A stretch of 64,000 bases of DNA from Leptospirillum sp. (GCA_027315205.1 DAHUYM010000001.1:269243-333242); one strand, 5' to 3'. Positions 26,279 to 34,168 are shown, counted from the first letter of the stretch. Made by a program: numbers and translations. The notes: generated by a model not told the origin, from the letters alone.

Positions 26279-28323
26279 GAGGCCTTCACCAGGAACAGGA
26301 GGAAGAGAAGCGTCAGGAAACTATAGAGAAGGTAGACGGAGATGCGGCCCGTCTGGAGCTTTCCCGCCAAGGCCGACAAAAATCCCACGATTTTCAGGAC
26401 GGGAAGATAAAGGGCATTCCAGTGCCGATCGCCAATGGTCACGTGAAAATGAGGTTTTTCGTCCTCCGGCGAAGGGAGCTGCCTCTTCATGAGGTAGACC
26501 GGCGCGAAAAAATGTCGGATCGGCTGGCTGAACGCATCGGCCGTATCCTGCATCCGGGGATTCCGGACGGGGTAGCCGCAGTTCCACGACGGCGCTCTTC
26601 GGATCCGGCTGTTGAACAGGAGCCGAATGGCGAGGAACGTGAGAGCGATCGAACCCAGCACGACGACGAAGAAAATGAAAGGACTGTAGCTGGCCTTCCG
26701 GGCCGACTCCGGAACGAGCCAAAGCCATCCCGACGCTTTCGATTCGGCGGGGAGTCCTTGTCCCGTCAACGCGAGTGATACGTCGCCCAGCCGGTTCAGG
26801 ACGGCAACCGGGAGAACCCCCAGGACGAGACAGCCGATGCCCAGCCACAGCATGCCCATGCGCTCGGGAAGCGTCGCCTCGTGGGTGGGCTTGTCCGGTG
26901 CGGTTCTGCGGACCCCCAGGAAACCGATACCGAAGACTTTCACGAAACACATGGCCGTAAGCGCCCCGGCCAAAGCGAGAACCGCCGCGGACAATGCGAT
27001 CAGGCTCCGGAGAACGCCGATATCGAGAGTGGATACGGAAAGGGCCGTCTGGAAAGTCAGCCACTCCGACACGAATCCGTTCAGCGGCGGAATCGCGGAA
27101 ATTGCCAGCGCCCCCGTCAAAAAAAGCACGGCCGTCTGGGGCATAACCCGCATGAGGCCCCCCATCCGGTTCAGGTCCCTCTCGCCCGTCGCGTGAAGGA
27201 TGGATCCGGCCCCGAGAAACAGGAGCCCCTTGAAAATCGCGTGATTCAGGGTGTGGTAAAGAGCCGCGACAAGACCCAGAACCCCGGGGACGGGGTGGCC
27301 CGTGCCGAAAAAAACGAGGGACAATCCCAACCCGATGACGATGATTCCGATATTCTCGATCGAATGGTAGGCCAAAAGCCTTTTCAGGTCGTGCTGCATG
27401 AGGGCGTAAAGGACGCCGAACAGGGAGGTGATCATCCCCACCAAAAGCACCGCGGCTCCCCATTCCCACGCGATGCCGTGGAGACCGATCAGGTCGAACC
27501 ACACACGAACCATTCCATAGATGGCGGTTTTCAGCATCACCCCGCTCATGAGCGCCGAAACCGGTGACGGAGCCGCGGGATGGGCGTCCGGAAGCCACAC
27601 ATGAAGAGGAAGGATCCCCGCCTTGGCCCCGAAACCCAAAAACGCCAGAAAAAAGGCACAGGCCTGCGCAAATGTGGAGAGGTGTCCCGAACGCATCCGG
27701 TCGAACGTGTACTGGTCGAACCCCGAAACATGGGACCCTCCGGCCAAGATGCCGAACGCCAGGAAAAGGGCCAAGGTTCCGATATGCGCCAGCAAAAGAT
27801 ATAGAAATCCCGCGCGTCTGACCGACTCGTCCCCGTGATCCGTGACGACGAGGAAGTAGGAGGTCAGGGCCATCGATTCCCATGCCAGCAGAAAGAAATA
27901 CGCGTCGCCCGCGAGGAGGACGCAGGTCATCGACGCCTGGAAGAGGTGGAATTCGAGCAAAAGCCGTCCCAGAGAAAAACGATCCTGCCCCTTGAAATAA
28001 CCGGCGGAAAAAACAGACACACCGAATGAAACCGCGCCAAGGAGCAGGAGGAAGAAGGCAGACAGCCCGTCCTCCCTTACGTGGAACGGAAGGTCCGGGA
28101 GACCTAGGGGCAGGGTCCGGGATTCAAGACCAAAATCGAGCCCGCGATATCCCGAGAAGGCGAGAAGGGCTCCGCCCAGGGCACCGGGAAGAAACATCCA
28201 GCGAAGAGGAAAAAGGCGGACGCGGGAAAAAAAGAGGGAGAGCCCGCCGACGGCGGACCAAAATACAACGACGAACAGGGAGGCGTCCAGGGGGGAAGAA
28301 AAAAAAGGCAACGGATAAGACAT
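26275..28323 (-). CDS. hyfB: HyfB-like proton-translocating membrane subunit (NuoL/M type)
   Basis: A 682-residue antiporter-like subunit, first gene of the six-gene operon. It has about 15-16 membrane segments. Core motifs are FLLAWESMALTSYFLVV (helix 5 Glu), FGFGAKAGILPLHVWLPDAHPAAPSPVSALMSGVMLKTAIYG as two conserved blocks, and DLKRLLAYHSIENIGI. The C-terminal extension (about 560-682) resembles that of HyfB/HycC. The ATG is preceded by AAGGA at nine bases. HyfA, HyfD and HyfH homologues are absent, so the operon is a minimal BCEFGI set. Confidence 0.92.
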   Translation of the reverse strand: MSYPLPFFSSPLDASLFVVVFWSAVGGLSLFFSRVRLFPLRWMFLPGALGGALLAFSGYRGLDFGLESRTLPLGLPDLPFHVREDGLSAFFLLLLGAVSFGVSVFSAGYFKGQDRFSLGRLLLEFHLFQASMTCVLLAGDAYFFLLAWESMALTSYFLVVTDHGDESVRRAGFLYLLLAHIGTLALFLAFGILAGGSHVSGFDQYTFDRMRSGHLSTFAQACAFFLAFLGFGAKAGILPLHVWLPDAHPAAPSPVSALMSGVMLKTAIYGMVRVWFDLIGLHGIAWEWGAAVLLVGMITSLFGVLYALMQHDLKRLLAYHSIENIGIIVIGLGLSLVFFGTGHPVPGVLGLVAALYHTLNHAIFKGLLFLGAGSILHATGERDLNRMGGLMRVMPQTAVLFLTGALAISAIPPLNGFVSEWLTFQTALSVSTLDIGVLRSLIALSAAVLALAGALTAMCFVKVFGIGFLGVRRTAPDKPTHEATLPERMGMLWLGIGCLVLGVLPVAVLNRLGDVSLALTGQGLPAESKASGWLWLVPESARKASYSPFIFFVVVLGSIALTFLAIRLLFNSRIRRAPSWNCGYPVRNPRMQDTADAFSQPIRHFFAPVYLMKRQLPSPEDEKPHFHVTIGDRHWNALYLPVLKIVGFLSALAGKLQTGRISVYLLYSFLTLLFLLFLVKAS

Positions 28324-28427
28324 CAGGAATCGTCCTTATCCCGACACCCGCCGGAGTAGTCCGGCCCATCGTCTGAATTCCGCCGACACACGAATTTCTT
28401 TCCTTTTTTCAGGATCCCGTCACCATG

Positions 28428-28772
28428 TCAGAAAGGCGAGGTTCTTTTTCCGTGCTTCCTTCCCGTATGTCGTCCGTTTTCGGAAAGGCCGGGCAACGGA
28501 CCAACAGGTACGTGGCTGCGCCGGGCATGCCAAAGGTCGCAGTCCCGCTGCAAGTTCAACCAGTACTCCGGTGTCGTCTCAGGAAAGGATTCGGAGAACG
28601 CGAGAGCGGAATCCGGCGTGATCCCCCGTTTGGCGTTGACGATCTCGTTGAGCCGGGCGAAGGTCCATCCCAAATGACGGGCGAATTCCTTCTGGGTCAG
28701 GTTCTTGGGTGCCAGAAAAACTTCGACCAGAACTTTTCCGGGATGCATCGGCTGCGTTTTCGATTGGCTCAA
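28428..28772 (-). CDS. HigA-family antitoxin-type XRE regulator (orphan)
   Basis: A 114-residue protein of the HigA/VapI family with MHPGKVLVEVFLAPKNLTQKEFARHLGWTFARLNEIVNAKRGITPDSALAFSE, the XRE helix-turn-helix at about residues 27-65 (motif shown in part). It starts at TTG 28772, with GGAGGTG seven bases upstream. In HigBA pairs the toxin gene normally lies directly upstream. Here that space (28773-28967) contains no HigB-like frame, so this is an orphan. An inverted repeat over its -10 box suggests it represses itself. The C-terminal tail (about 95-114) is basic and not conserved. Confidence 0.85.
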   Translation of the reverse strand: MSQSKTQPMHPGKVLVEVFLAPKNLTQKEFARHLGWTFARLNEIVNAKRGITPDSALAFSESFPETTPEYWLNLQRDCDLWHARRSHVPVGPLPGLSENGRHTGRKHGKRTSPF

Positions 28773-28798
28773 TGTTTTCCACCTCCGGACCAGCGATA

Positions 28799-28817
28799 AA
28801 TATCGTATACCGATATT
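28799..28817. promoter_or_regulatory. Inverted-repeat operator of the HigA-like gene
   Basis: AATATCG-TATAC-CGATATT is a perfect 7+5+7 inverted repeat. It covers the -10 element of the promoter described at 28802-28830, 27 bases upstream of the TTG start. The layout is typical for an autorepressing antitoxin. Confidence 0.65.
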
Positions 28818-28830
28818 CGATAATCATCAA
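28802..28830 (-). promoter_or_regulatory. Promoter of the HigA-like gene
   Basis: On the minus strand, TTGATG (28830-28825) and TACGAT (28807-28802) are 17 bases apart. The predicted start near 28795 leaves a leader of about 22 bases to the TTG codon at 28772. Confidence 0.55.
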
Positions 28831-28967
28831 GAGCTGTTTTCCAGGGGGGCCGCATGCCCTTCTCAAGTACCAAAAAGATCCCGCGTCTGGTATGGTAGGA
28901 TTGTTCATTCCCGCTGTCGTTTCGAGCCGGTTCGCTAAGGAGGCGATCTCTCCGCCACGCGTCAAGA

Positions 28968-29588
28968 ATGCAGCCCCAAGAGAACCCGAACGATCCAACA
29001 GAGGGAAAAACGAGCGGGCGGATCCGGATCTTTCTGGCCCTGATCCCCGACGAGGGGTCCAGGGATCGTCTTTTCCGGAAAACCCGTTCGACGGTCCCGT
29101 CGCAGTCGGACCGGTGGACCCATCCGGACGATCTTCACATGACGCTCCTGTTCGGGGACGCACAGCCAAAGATCTGTCACCCTGCCTGGAAAAAAGCGGT
29201 GGAAACCGCGGCGGACTCCCTATCTACCGAGACAGTGAGCCATGTCGAACGGACCGGCCGGATCACGTGGGACTCGAAACGAAAATTCCTGGCATTGGAA
29301 TTCCCCCCGGAAGCGCCGTTCTGGAGGGAAGCGGACCGTGTGTACCATTTGCTGTCCGAACGCCTTATGGGTACGGCGCCGGTTCGAACTCTCTGGCCGC
29401 ATCTGACGCTGGCCCGACATGTCCTCATCAAAAGGGAATCGGTTTTCGAAATCGGCACGATCGCCAACCAGATCCTCGTCGAAACCCCATTGAGATGGAC
29501 CCGCGTGCGTCTTCTCGAAAGCCCGCTCGGGAACCTGAACCAAAGCCCCCGATACCGGACCCTGTTCGAACGACTGTTAGACAGTTAG
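28968..29588 (+). CDS. thpR: RNA 2',3'-cyclic phosphodiesterase ThpR (2H family)
   Basis: A 206-residue 2H phosphoesterase of the ThpR (LigT) type, which opens 2',3'-cyclic phosphates at RNA ends. The two catalytic HxT motifs are HMTLLF at 57-62 and HLTLAR at 145-150. The N-terminal IRIFLALIP strand is typical. The first 18 residues are unlike the family and may be a non-conserved extension. It is followed after 17 bases by an EamA transporter gene, probably in the same transcript. Confidence 0.88.
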   Translation: MQPQENPNDPTEGKTSGRIRIFLALIPDEGSRDRLFRKTRSTVPSQSDRWTHPDDLHMTLLFGDAQPKICHPAWKKAVETAADSLSTETVSHVERTGRITWDSKRKFLALEFPPEAPFWREADRVYHLLSERLMGTAPVRTLWPHLTLARHVLIKRESVFEIGTIANQILVETPLRWTRVRLLESPLGNLNQSPRYRTLFERLLDS

Positions 29589-29605
29589 AGCCACGGAGGA
29601 ATCCT

Positions 29606-30532
29606 ATCGACGTCCCACAACCACCGAACCGGTTTTCCACCCATGGGATCGGGTGGGCCCTCATGGCGGCCCTTCTTTTCGGGGTGTCGACCCCACTTTC
29701 CAAGCCCCTGGCCCTTGAAATGTCGCCTCTCTGGCTCGCGGGGTTCTTCTATACGGGATCGCTTTTGGGCATCCTGCCCGGATTCTTTCCCCGCTTAGGA
29801 ATGAGACCGGCGTCGACCGCTTCATTCCTGTCGATCGGAGTTCTCGAGCGAGCGGAGAAAGTGGCCCTGGCCGCATCGATCCTGATCGGGGGCGTCGTCG
29901 CCCCGGTTCTTCTGGTGATCGGTCTGACACGGTTTCCCGCGTCGCGCGGAAGTCTTTTGATGAACGCCGAGTCGGTCTTCACGGTTCTCTTCGCCTACAT
30001 CCTGTACCGGGAACGGATGACACTACGGCTCATGGTCGGTGCCGCGCTCGGATCCACCGGGTGCGCAGTCGCGTCCCTGAATCACGCGAGCGGTGGGTCC
30101 GGTGGCGCCCTTTTCTTCCTGTCCGCCGCTCTTCTCTGGGCGCTGGATACCAATATTCTGCGGGTACTTTCCGGGGTCAATCCGCTGGCTGTCACCGTGT
30201 GGAAAGGGATCGGGTCGGCCCTGTTCCTGATTCCCGCAGCCGCTCTCACCGGACCGCCGCCCCATTCTCCCGTCCTCGTTCTCTGGGCGCTCGTCGTCGG
30301 ATCCTTCGGCTACGGTTTTTCTCTCGTCTGCTTTCTCAGGTCGATCCGTGGCATCGGCGTTTCCAGGACCGGAGCCTGGTTCGGGTTCTCCCCCTTCATC
30401 GGAGCGGTCCTGTCCATCGCGCTTCTGAAAGAGCCGGTCACGCCGGCATTCCTGATCGCATCGGGAATCCTGCTCCTGGCGGTCCTGACCCTCCAGGGTT
30501 TCAGGATGCCCCGGGTCAAACGTACGTCTTGA
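29606..30532 (+). CDS. EamA/DMT-superfamily transporter (second copy; unusual start)
   Basis: A ten-helix EamA-family exporter of about 308 residues. The start is odd. GGAGG at 29595-29599 is followed at the ideal six bases by ATC (29606), not a normal start codon. The first in-frame ATG is at 29663, inside the predicted first helix (GIGWALMAALLFGVSTPLSK), and has no Shine-Dalgarno site. I annotate from the ATC because it keeps helix 1 whole; 29663 is the conservative alternative. The long open frame further upstream is the shadow of thpR. The 3' end overlaps the convergent RuBisCO-like gene by 17 bases. Substrate unknown. Confidence 0.85.
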   Translation: MDVPQPPNRFSTHGIGWALMAALLFGVSTPLSKPLALEMSPLWLAGFFYTGSLLGILPGFFPRLGMRPASTASFLSIGVLERAEKVALAASILIGGVVAPVLLVIGLTRFPASRGSLLMNAESVFTVLFAYILYRERMTLRLMVGAALGSTGCAVASLNHASGGSGGALFFLSAALLWALDTNILRVLSGVNPLAVTVWKGIGSALFLIPAAALTGPPPHSPVLVLWALVVGSFGYGFSLVCFLRSIRGIGVSRTGAWFGFSPFIGAVLSIALLKEPVTPAFLIASGILLLAVLTLQGFRMPRVKRTS

Positions 30533-31694
30533 ACGCGTCCAACGCCTGGGACAACTCTTTGTGGGTCTTTCGGTAGGTTTCGAGGGGGATGCCCTTCTCC
30601 AGGGCTTCCCAGGCCTGCCTGATAGACTTTCCTCCGGCCTTCGCCCCTCCCGGATGGGCGCATACCCCCCCGCCGCAAAGATAGACGAAGTCAGGACCGA
30701 AGAGGCGTTGATGGACTTCCATCGTCCCGGCATGCATACCTCCGCCGACTGCGATCAGACTCTTCCGGACCTTGCCCATCGGAATCCCGCATGCCGCATG
30801 AACAGAATCGAGATCTTTCCGGGTGGCTTTCAGCGTCCCCTGGAGCGCGGGATACAGGACGATATCCGCACCCGCGAGCCTCATGAACTTGGCCCACGAG
30901 CCCACGGTCATCCCGTCCTTGTGCCACAGCCATCCGGACATCGCCATGTGCGCCATGATCGGAGCCTTCTTGAGTCGCGCCAGTTCTTCGAGCATCGGAA
31001 AACCGGACGCCGCGGGGGAAAGCATGGCGATCTGGGATCCCAGCCTTGCCCCCTCGACATACCTCTCCCCCATCCTGGACGGCGTATCGACCGTGTGCAT
31101 CATGACCCACTTCGGCTCTCCCGTTTCCTCTTCCGCCCGGCGTGCGACCTCCAGCGTCCTCTTGAGCCTCGCGACATACCGGTCGAACGGTTCCTGGAGG
31201 AGTTCGTCCGATTTCACCACGTCCATCCCGCCGATAAGGCTGTCGTAGGCGATCTTGGAGTATTCGTCAGGGGAAAGTCCCTGGGAGGGCTTGATGACCG
31301 TGATGAACAGGGGCCTCGACGGGCCGCCTCGCTTTTTCCGGATCCCGTCGATGCCGAACTGGGGGCCGGGAAGCCGTTCGGCCATGGCCGCGGGGGGCAC
31401 GAAATCCGTCAATTCGATGGATTTCAGGATGTTGAGACAGCTGATTTCTCCTGCGATCGAAAGCAGAAGGCCGTAGACGGACGTAATGTTCTGGCAGGGG
31501 ACATCGATGGTGAGAACTGCCTTGTTCCTCGAGACCGACACGTCCTCGACCCGGGCTTCGAATCCTTGTGTCGACCGATTTTCGTAATCGGTTTTCTTGA
31601 CGCCGAGACTCATTTCCCGGGCTACGAGTCCGGCCGCTTTCCTGATGTCGGACGACGTGATGGTATAGGTCGCGCGTATGACTTCGGTCGCCAT
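30516..31694 (-). CDS. Form IV RuBisCO-like protein
   Basis: A 392-residue homologue of the RuBisCO large subunit from the ATG at 31694 (AAGGAG five bases upstream). It keeps the carbamylated-lysine motif as GGMDVVKSDE (Lys161, Asp163, Glu164; canonical KDDE becomes KSDE) and one phosphate-loop lysine in IKPSQGLS (Lys135). However, the second active-site lysine is Ser, the HRAMH motif is HMAMS (His249 kept), loop 6 GKLEG is absent, and only the GGG phosphate loops (317-319, 341-343) remain. This is a form IV RLP, not a CO2-fixing enzyme. The form IV 'acid mine consortium' group described from Leptospirillum-rich communities is the likeliest subgroup; this is inferred. Confidence 0.93.
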   Translation of the reverse strand: MATEVIRATYTITSSDIRKAAGLVAREMSLGVKKTDYENRSTQGFEARVEDVSVSRNKAVLTIDVPCQNITSVYGLLLSIAGEISCLNILKSIELTDFVPPAAMAERLPGPQFGIDGIRKKRGGPSRPLFITVIKPSQGLSPDEYSKIAYDSLIGGMDVVKSDELLQEPFDRYVARLKRTLEVARRAEEETGEPKWVMMHTVDTPSRMGERYVEGARLGSQIAMLSPAASGFPMLEELARLKKAPIMAHMAMSGWLWHKDGMTVGSWAKFMRLAGADIVLYPALQGTLKATRKDLDSVHAACGIPMGKVRKSLIAVGGGMHAGTMEVHQRLFGPDFVYLCGGGVCAHPGGAKAGGKSIRQAWEALEKGIPLETYRKTHKELSQALDAFKTYV

Positions 31695-31855
31695 GCTCTC
31701 TCCTTCGGTGTCCGGGATTCTGCCCGGGGGTTGAACGGTCGAAACCGTATCATGAACAACACGGAGTCTCTTGCCAAGAGGAAACGACACGGGCGTTCTG
31801 TCCGTCGAATCCGGAGGACATGTGACACAGGTTCGGGAGGGGCTCGGAAGGCTGT

Positions 31856-33001
31856 CTACGGGATGGGATTGGTGACGCAGATCTGATTTTTTCCCTGGTT
31901 CTTCGCCTGGTAGAGTGCGCTGTCCGCCACTTCCATCAGGTCGTCCATCTTCCGGATGCCGTCCATGTAGGTTCCCGTAAGGCCAAAACTGGCGGTGATC
32001 TCGACAGAACGGTTGCCGATGAAGACGGGGAGCTTTTCGATGTTGCTCCGTATCCGTTCGGCGACGTATTTCGCCTGCGAAATCTCTACCCCGGGCATGA
32101 GGACGATGAATTCGTCTCCGCCATACCGGGCGAAGAGATCGACGTTCCGGATCAGCGTACGCGTCACACTCGAGATTTTCTTCAGGACTTCGTCCCCGGC
32201 GTTGTGCCCGTACGTGTCGTTGACGGCCTTGAAATTGTCGATGTCGAAAATCAGGAGCGAGATCACCGTATCCTTCAGGAAGGTCAGCTTGTGGTTCAAC
32301 CCCCGCCGGTTCAGGATACCGGTCAAATGATCGTTGTTCGCTTCCCGGGTGACCTTCTTGTTGTGTTTCTGGATCAGCCCCATCTTGGATTCCATGCTTT
32401 TGACCAGGTTCTTTATGTGGTCCATCTGGGACTGAAGCTTGTTTGCCTCGTTTGAAAGCTTCTCCAGGGCGGAGTTGACCTCCGTCACAGAAAAATCCTT
32501 CCGGCCTCCTTCCGACCGGCCCTGGAACGAGGGAGCGGGGGACGGGGTCGTATGCATGGAGATCGGGGGTGGGGGAGATGGGCTCGTATGGAGGGTCCTT
32601 GGGGGAGGAGACGGGTTACTGAGAGGTTGGTGTATCTGGGTCCGTGCCAGATTTTCGACACGGGACCGGACGATCTGGAGGAGATGGTCGATACGGGGCT
32701 GGACAGTCGGGGCAGGATCATCCGATTGCACCATATGCTTTAGGGAAAAAAGATGTTCCTTGAGGGTCGGATCTTCCTGGACTTCGGCAAGGGATACCGT
32801 GATGTCGAGTAGCTTACGAAAAAGTTCCTCCATGGACGGAAGTTCTTTTTCATAATAGAAACGGGAGAAGTTCTCCGGGGTCGGGGGAAGGCTCAGTTCA
32901 AGAAGTTTGACCAAGGCATTCCGGGCTCGCGTCTTGGGCTCTTCGGATGTGAACATCGACCGGCGTTCCTCTTGCTGAGGGCGGTTTGAAAAGGAATCCA
33001 T
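31856..33001 (-). CDS. GGDEF-domain diguanylate cyclase
   Basis: A 381-residue cytoplasmic diguanylate cyclase. Residues about 1-120 form a helical N-terminal region of unknown type. About 125-165 is a low-complexity Pro/Ser-rich linker, and about 170-220 a coiled coil that should aid dimerisation. The catalytic domain runs from 223 (NNDHLTGILNRRGL) with GGDEF intact at 294-298 and the inhibitory-site RNVD at 285-288, exactly five residues before it. So it should make cyclic di-GMP and be product-inhibited. No membrane segment is seen. An alternative start is the ATG sixteen codons in. It follows the degenerate GGDEF gene by 152 bases. Confidence 0.93.
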   Translation of the reverse strand: MDSFSNRPQQEERRSMFTSEEPKTRARNALVKLLELSLPPTPENFSRFYYEKELPSMEELFRKLLDITVSLAEVQEDPTLKEHLFSLKHMVQSDDPAPTVQPRIDHLLQIVRSRVENLARTQIHQPLSNPSPPPRTLHTSPSPPPPISMHTTPSPAPSFQGRSEGGRKDFSVTEVNSALEKLSNEANKLQSQMDHIKNLVKSMESKMGLIQKHNKKVTREANNDHLTGILNRRGLNHKLTFLKDTVISLLIFDIDNFKAVNDTYGHNAGDEVLKKISSVTRTLIRNVDLFARYGGDEFIVLMPGVEISQAKYVAERIRSNIEKLPVFIGNRSVEITASFGLTGTYMDGIRKMDDLMEVADSALYQAKNQGKNQICVTNPIP

Positions 33002-33153
33002 ATCTTCGGACGTTCTCCCTGACGATTATACTTCCAAAAGACCTCATGATCATAGGGCACGACGACGCTCAGGGAGCGCCAAGCGTACACTTTCACTTCA
33101 GACACGGCCTGTACCCAAATACAGGCTCCGGACCGGTATTTAAGGAAGCGTTG

Positions 33154-33777
33154 TCAGTTTTTCTTCGGGGATGGGGCTTCGAGATGCATACAAACCTGAC
33201 CGGAGCTTCTCTCCCAGTGCCATCGGGAGTTCCGGACCAGGGCCACCCAGTGTATCCCCTTCGAAACGCGCGCCAGCATGGGATCAAGCTCTTCGTCGGG
33301 GAAGACTTCGGTCAGGCTGACAAGGAAGTCCGCCGACTCGATTCCGCCCCAATCGTTCCATGGCATGGTTTCGATGGAATAAAGAATCCTCTCGAGGATG
33401 AGAATGGCATGGGTACAGGCTTGGGGTATCAGCATGACGAACAGTCCGGGTTCGATCGTGGCCAGAAGATCGTCTCCCCGTTCCCTGGTGGCATTCTTCA
33501 GGAGCTTGCCGAGCTTCGCCCAGAAAAGCCGGGCATTGACCTCCTTCTTGCCCGACATGCCGGGAATTCCGTCCACCCGGATGACACCCAGGGTGCAGGA
33601 AATTTTGCTTCGGGCCAACCGCGCCTGAACCCGCCGGAATTCCTCCGAGAAAAAAGCCAGGTTGTAAAGACCTGTCACTTCGTCCCTGATCGGGTCCTGG
33701 GGCCGGGAGGACGACTCCTTGGAATCTTTGAGGAGTGCCTCGATCTCTTCCTGGGAAAGAACGGAAAAATTCATCAA
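33154..33777 (-). CDS. Degenerate GGDEF-like protein with a FliM-like N-terminal peptide
   Basis: A 207-residue protein. Residues 6-16 read VLSQEEIEALL, very close to the N-terminal CheY-phosphate-binding peptide of flagellar switch proteins (LSQxEIDALL in FliM). The rest resembles a GGDEF domain: DEVTGLYNLAFFSEEF at about 32-47 (like DxLTGLxNR), and ATIEPGLFVMLIP at 106-118 where GGDEF should stand. Catalytic residues are lost, so it cannot make cyclic di-GMP by the usual mechanism. It may bind a partner or a nucleotide. It lies just upstream of an intact diguanylate cyclase on the same strand. No named family is claimed. Confidence 0.72.
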   Translation of the reverse strand: MMNFSVLSQEEIEALLKDSKESSSRPQDPIRDEVTGLYNLAFFSEEFRRVQARLARSKISCTLGVIRVDGIPGMSGKKEVNARLFWAKLGKLLKNATRERGDDLLATIEPGLFVMLIPQACTHAILILERILYSIETMPWNDWGGIESADFLVSLTEVFPDEELDPMLARVSKGIHWVALVRNSRWHWERSSGQVCMHLEAPSPKKN

Positions 33778-33975
33778 TATCGCCCTTCATGTCCACGGAC
33801 CGGAAGCTTCCGGTCCTCGCTTTAGGGTAGTCACACGTATTCGGGATGGGCCTTTGTTTCCTTTTCGATGGAACGACCGTTTCGGTTCATTCCGAACTTC
33901 AAACACGCAATTTCTGTTCCATCTTGAAGAATGTTTGCAGGGCTTGACCGTATTTTTCAACACCCCGAATTATGA

Positions 33976-33991
33976 TGTGATTTTCATCACA
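33976..33991. promoter_or_regulatory. CRP/FNR-type palindrome
   Basis: TGTGATTTTCATCACA fits the CRP-family pattern TGTGA-N6-TCACA exactly. It lies 199 bases upstream of the degenerate GGDEF gene and about 180 bases upstream of the start point of the Fur-box operon. The cognate regulator is not in the window. Confidence 0.55.
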
Positions 33992-33992
33992 A

Positions 33993-34012
33993 CTGTAAAC
34001 AGAACTTTACAG
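33993..34012. repeat. Inverted repeat next to the CRP-type site
   Basis: CTGTAAA-CAGAAC-TTTACAG is a perfect 7+6+7 inverted repeat one base after the CRP-type palindrome. It is too long for a LexA box (CTGT-N8-ACAG). It may be another regulator's operator. Confidence 0.45.
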
Positions 34013-34132
34013 ATCGTGTATCTGACGTTAACCCGATTCACATCTTTACCATAGTATCCTACTCCCTGGCGATCCGGAACCGAATGGGCGACGATCCCCC
34101 TCACCAATCCCTTATATCCACTGTCCAGACCG

Positions 34133-34161
34133 TTGACAGTTTTCGAAACTCCCTATATGAT
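34133..34161 (+). promoter_or_regulatory. Near-consensus sigma-70 promoter
   Basis: TTGACA (34133-34138) and TATGAT (34156-34161) are 17 bases apart, one mismatch from the full consensus. The expected transcription start at about 34168 falls at the edge of a Fur-box-like palindrome. It should drive the genes at 34291-37061. Confidence 0.8.
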
Positions 34162-34168
34162 CCTTCAA

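Larger units (their letters stand above)
33778..34132. other. Intergenic control region between divergent genes
   Basis: No gene is seen here. The stretch 33930-34020 is AT-rich and carries two adjacent inverted repeats, 33976-33991 and 33993-34012. It separates the minus-strand degenerate GGDEF gene from the plus-strand Fur-box promoter at 34133. Both genes could be controlled from it. Confidence 0.6.

Noticed and set aside
26436..26452. CACGTGAAA sequence in hyfB resembling half of a parS site
   Set aside because: Only the right half matches; the left half has several mismatches to the consensus.
28773..28967. Search for a HigB toxin gene upstream of the HigA-like gene
   Set aside because: The open frames here show none of the HigB pattern; the only long frame is out of phase with any ribosome site and overlaps thpR.
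30516..31694. Calling the RuBisCO homologue a CO2-fixing ribulose bisphosphate carboxylase
   Set aside because: The second active-site Lys and loop 6 GKLEG are absent and HRAMH is changed; it is form IV.
33993..34012. LexA box
   Set aside because: The CTGT and ACAG ends are separated by 12 bases, not the eight of the usual LexA site.
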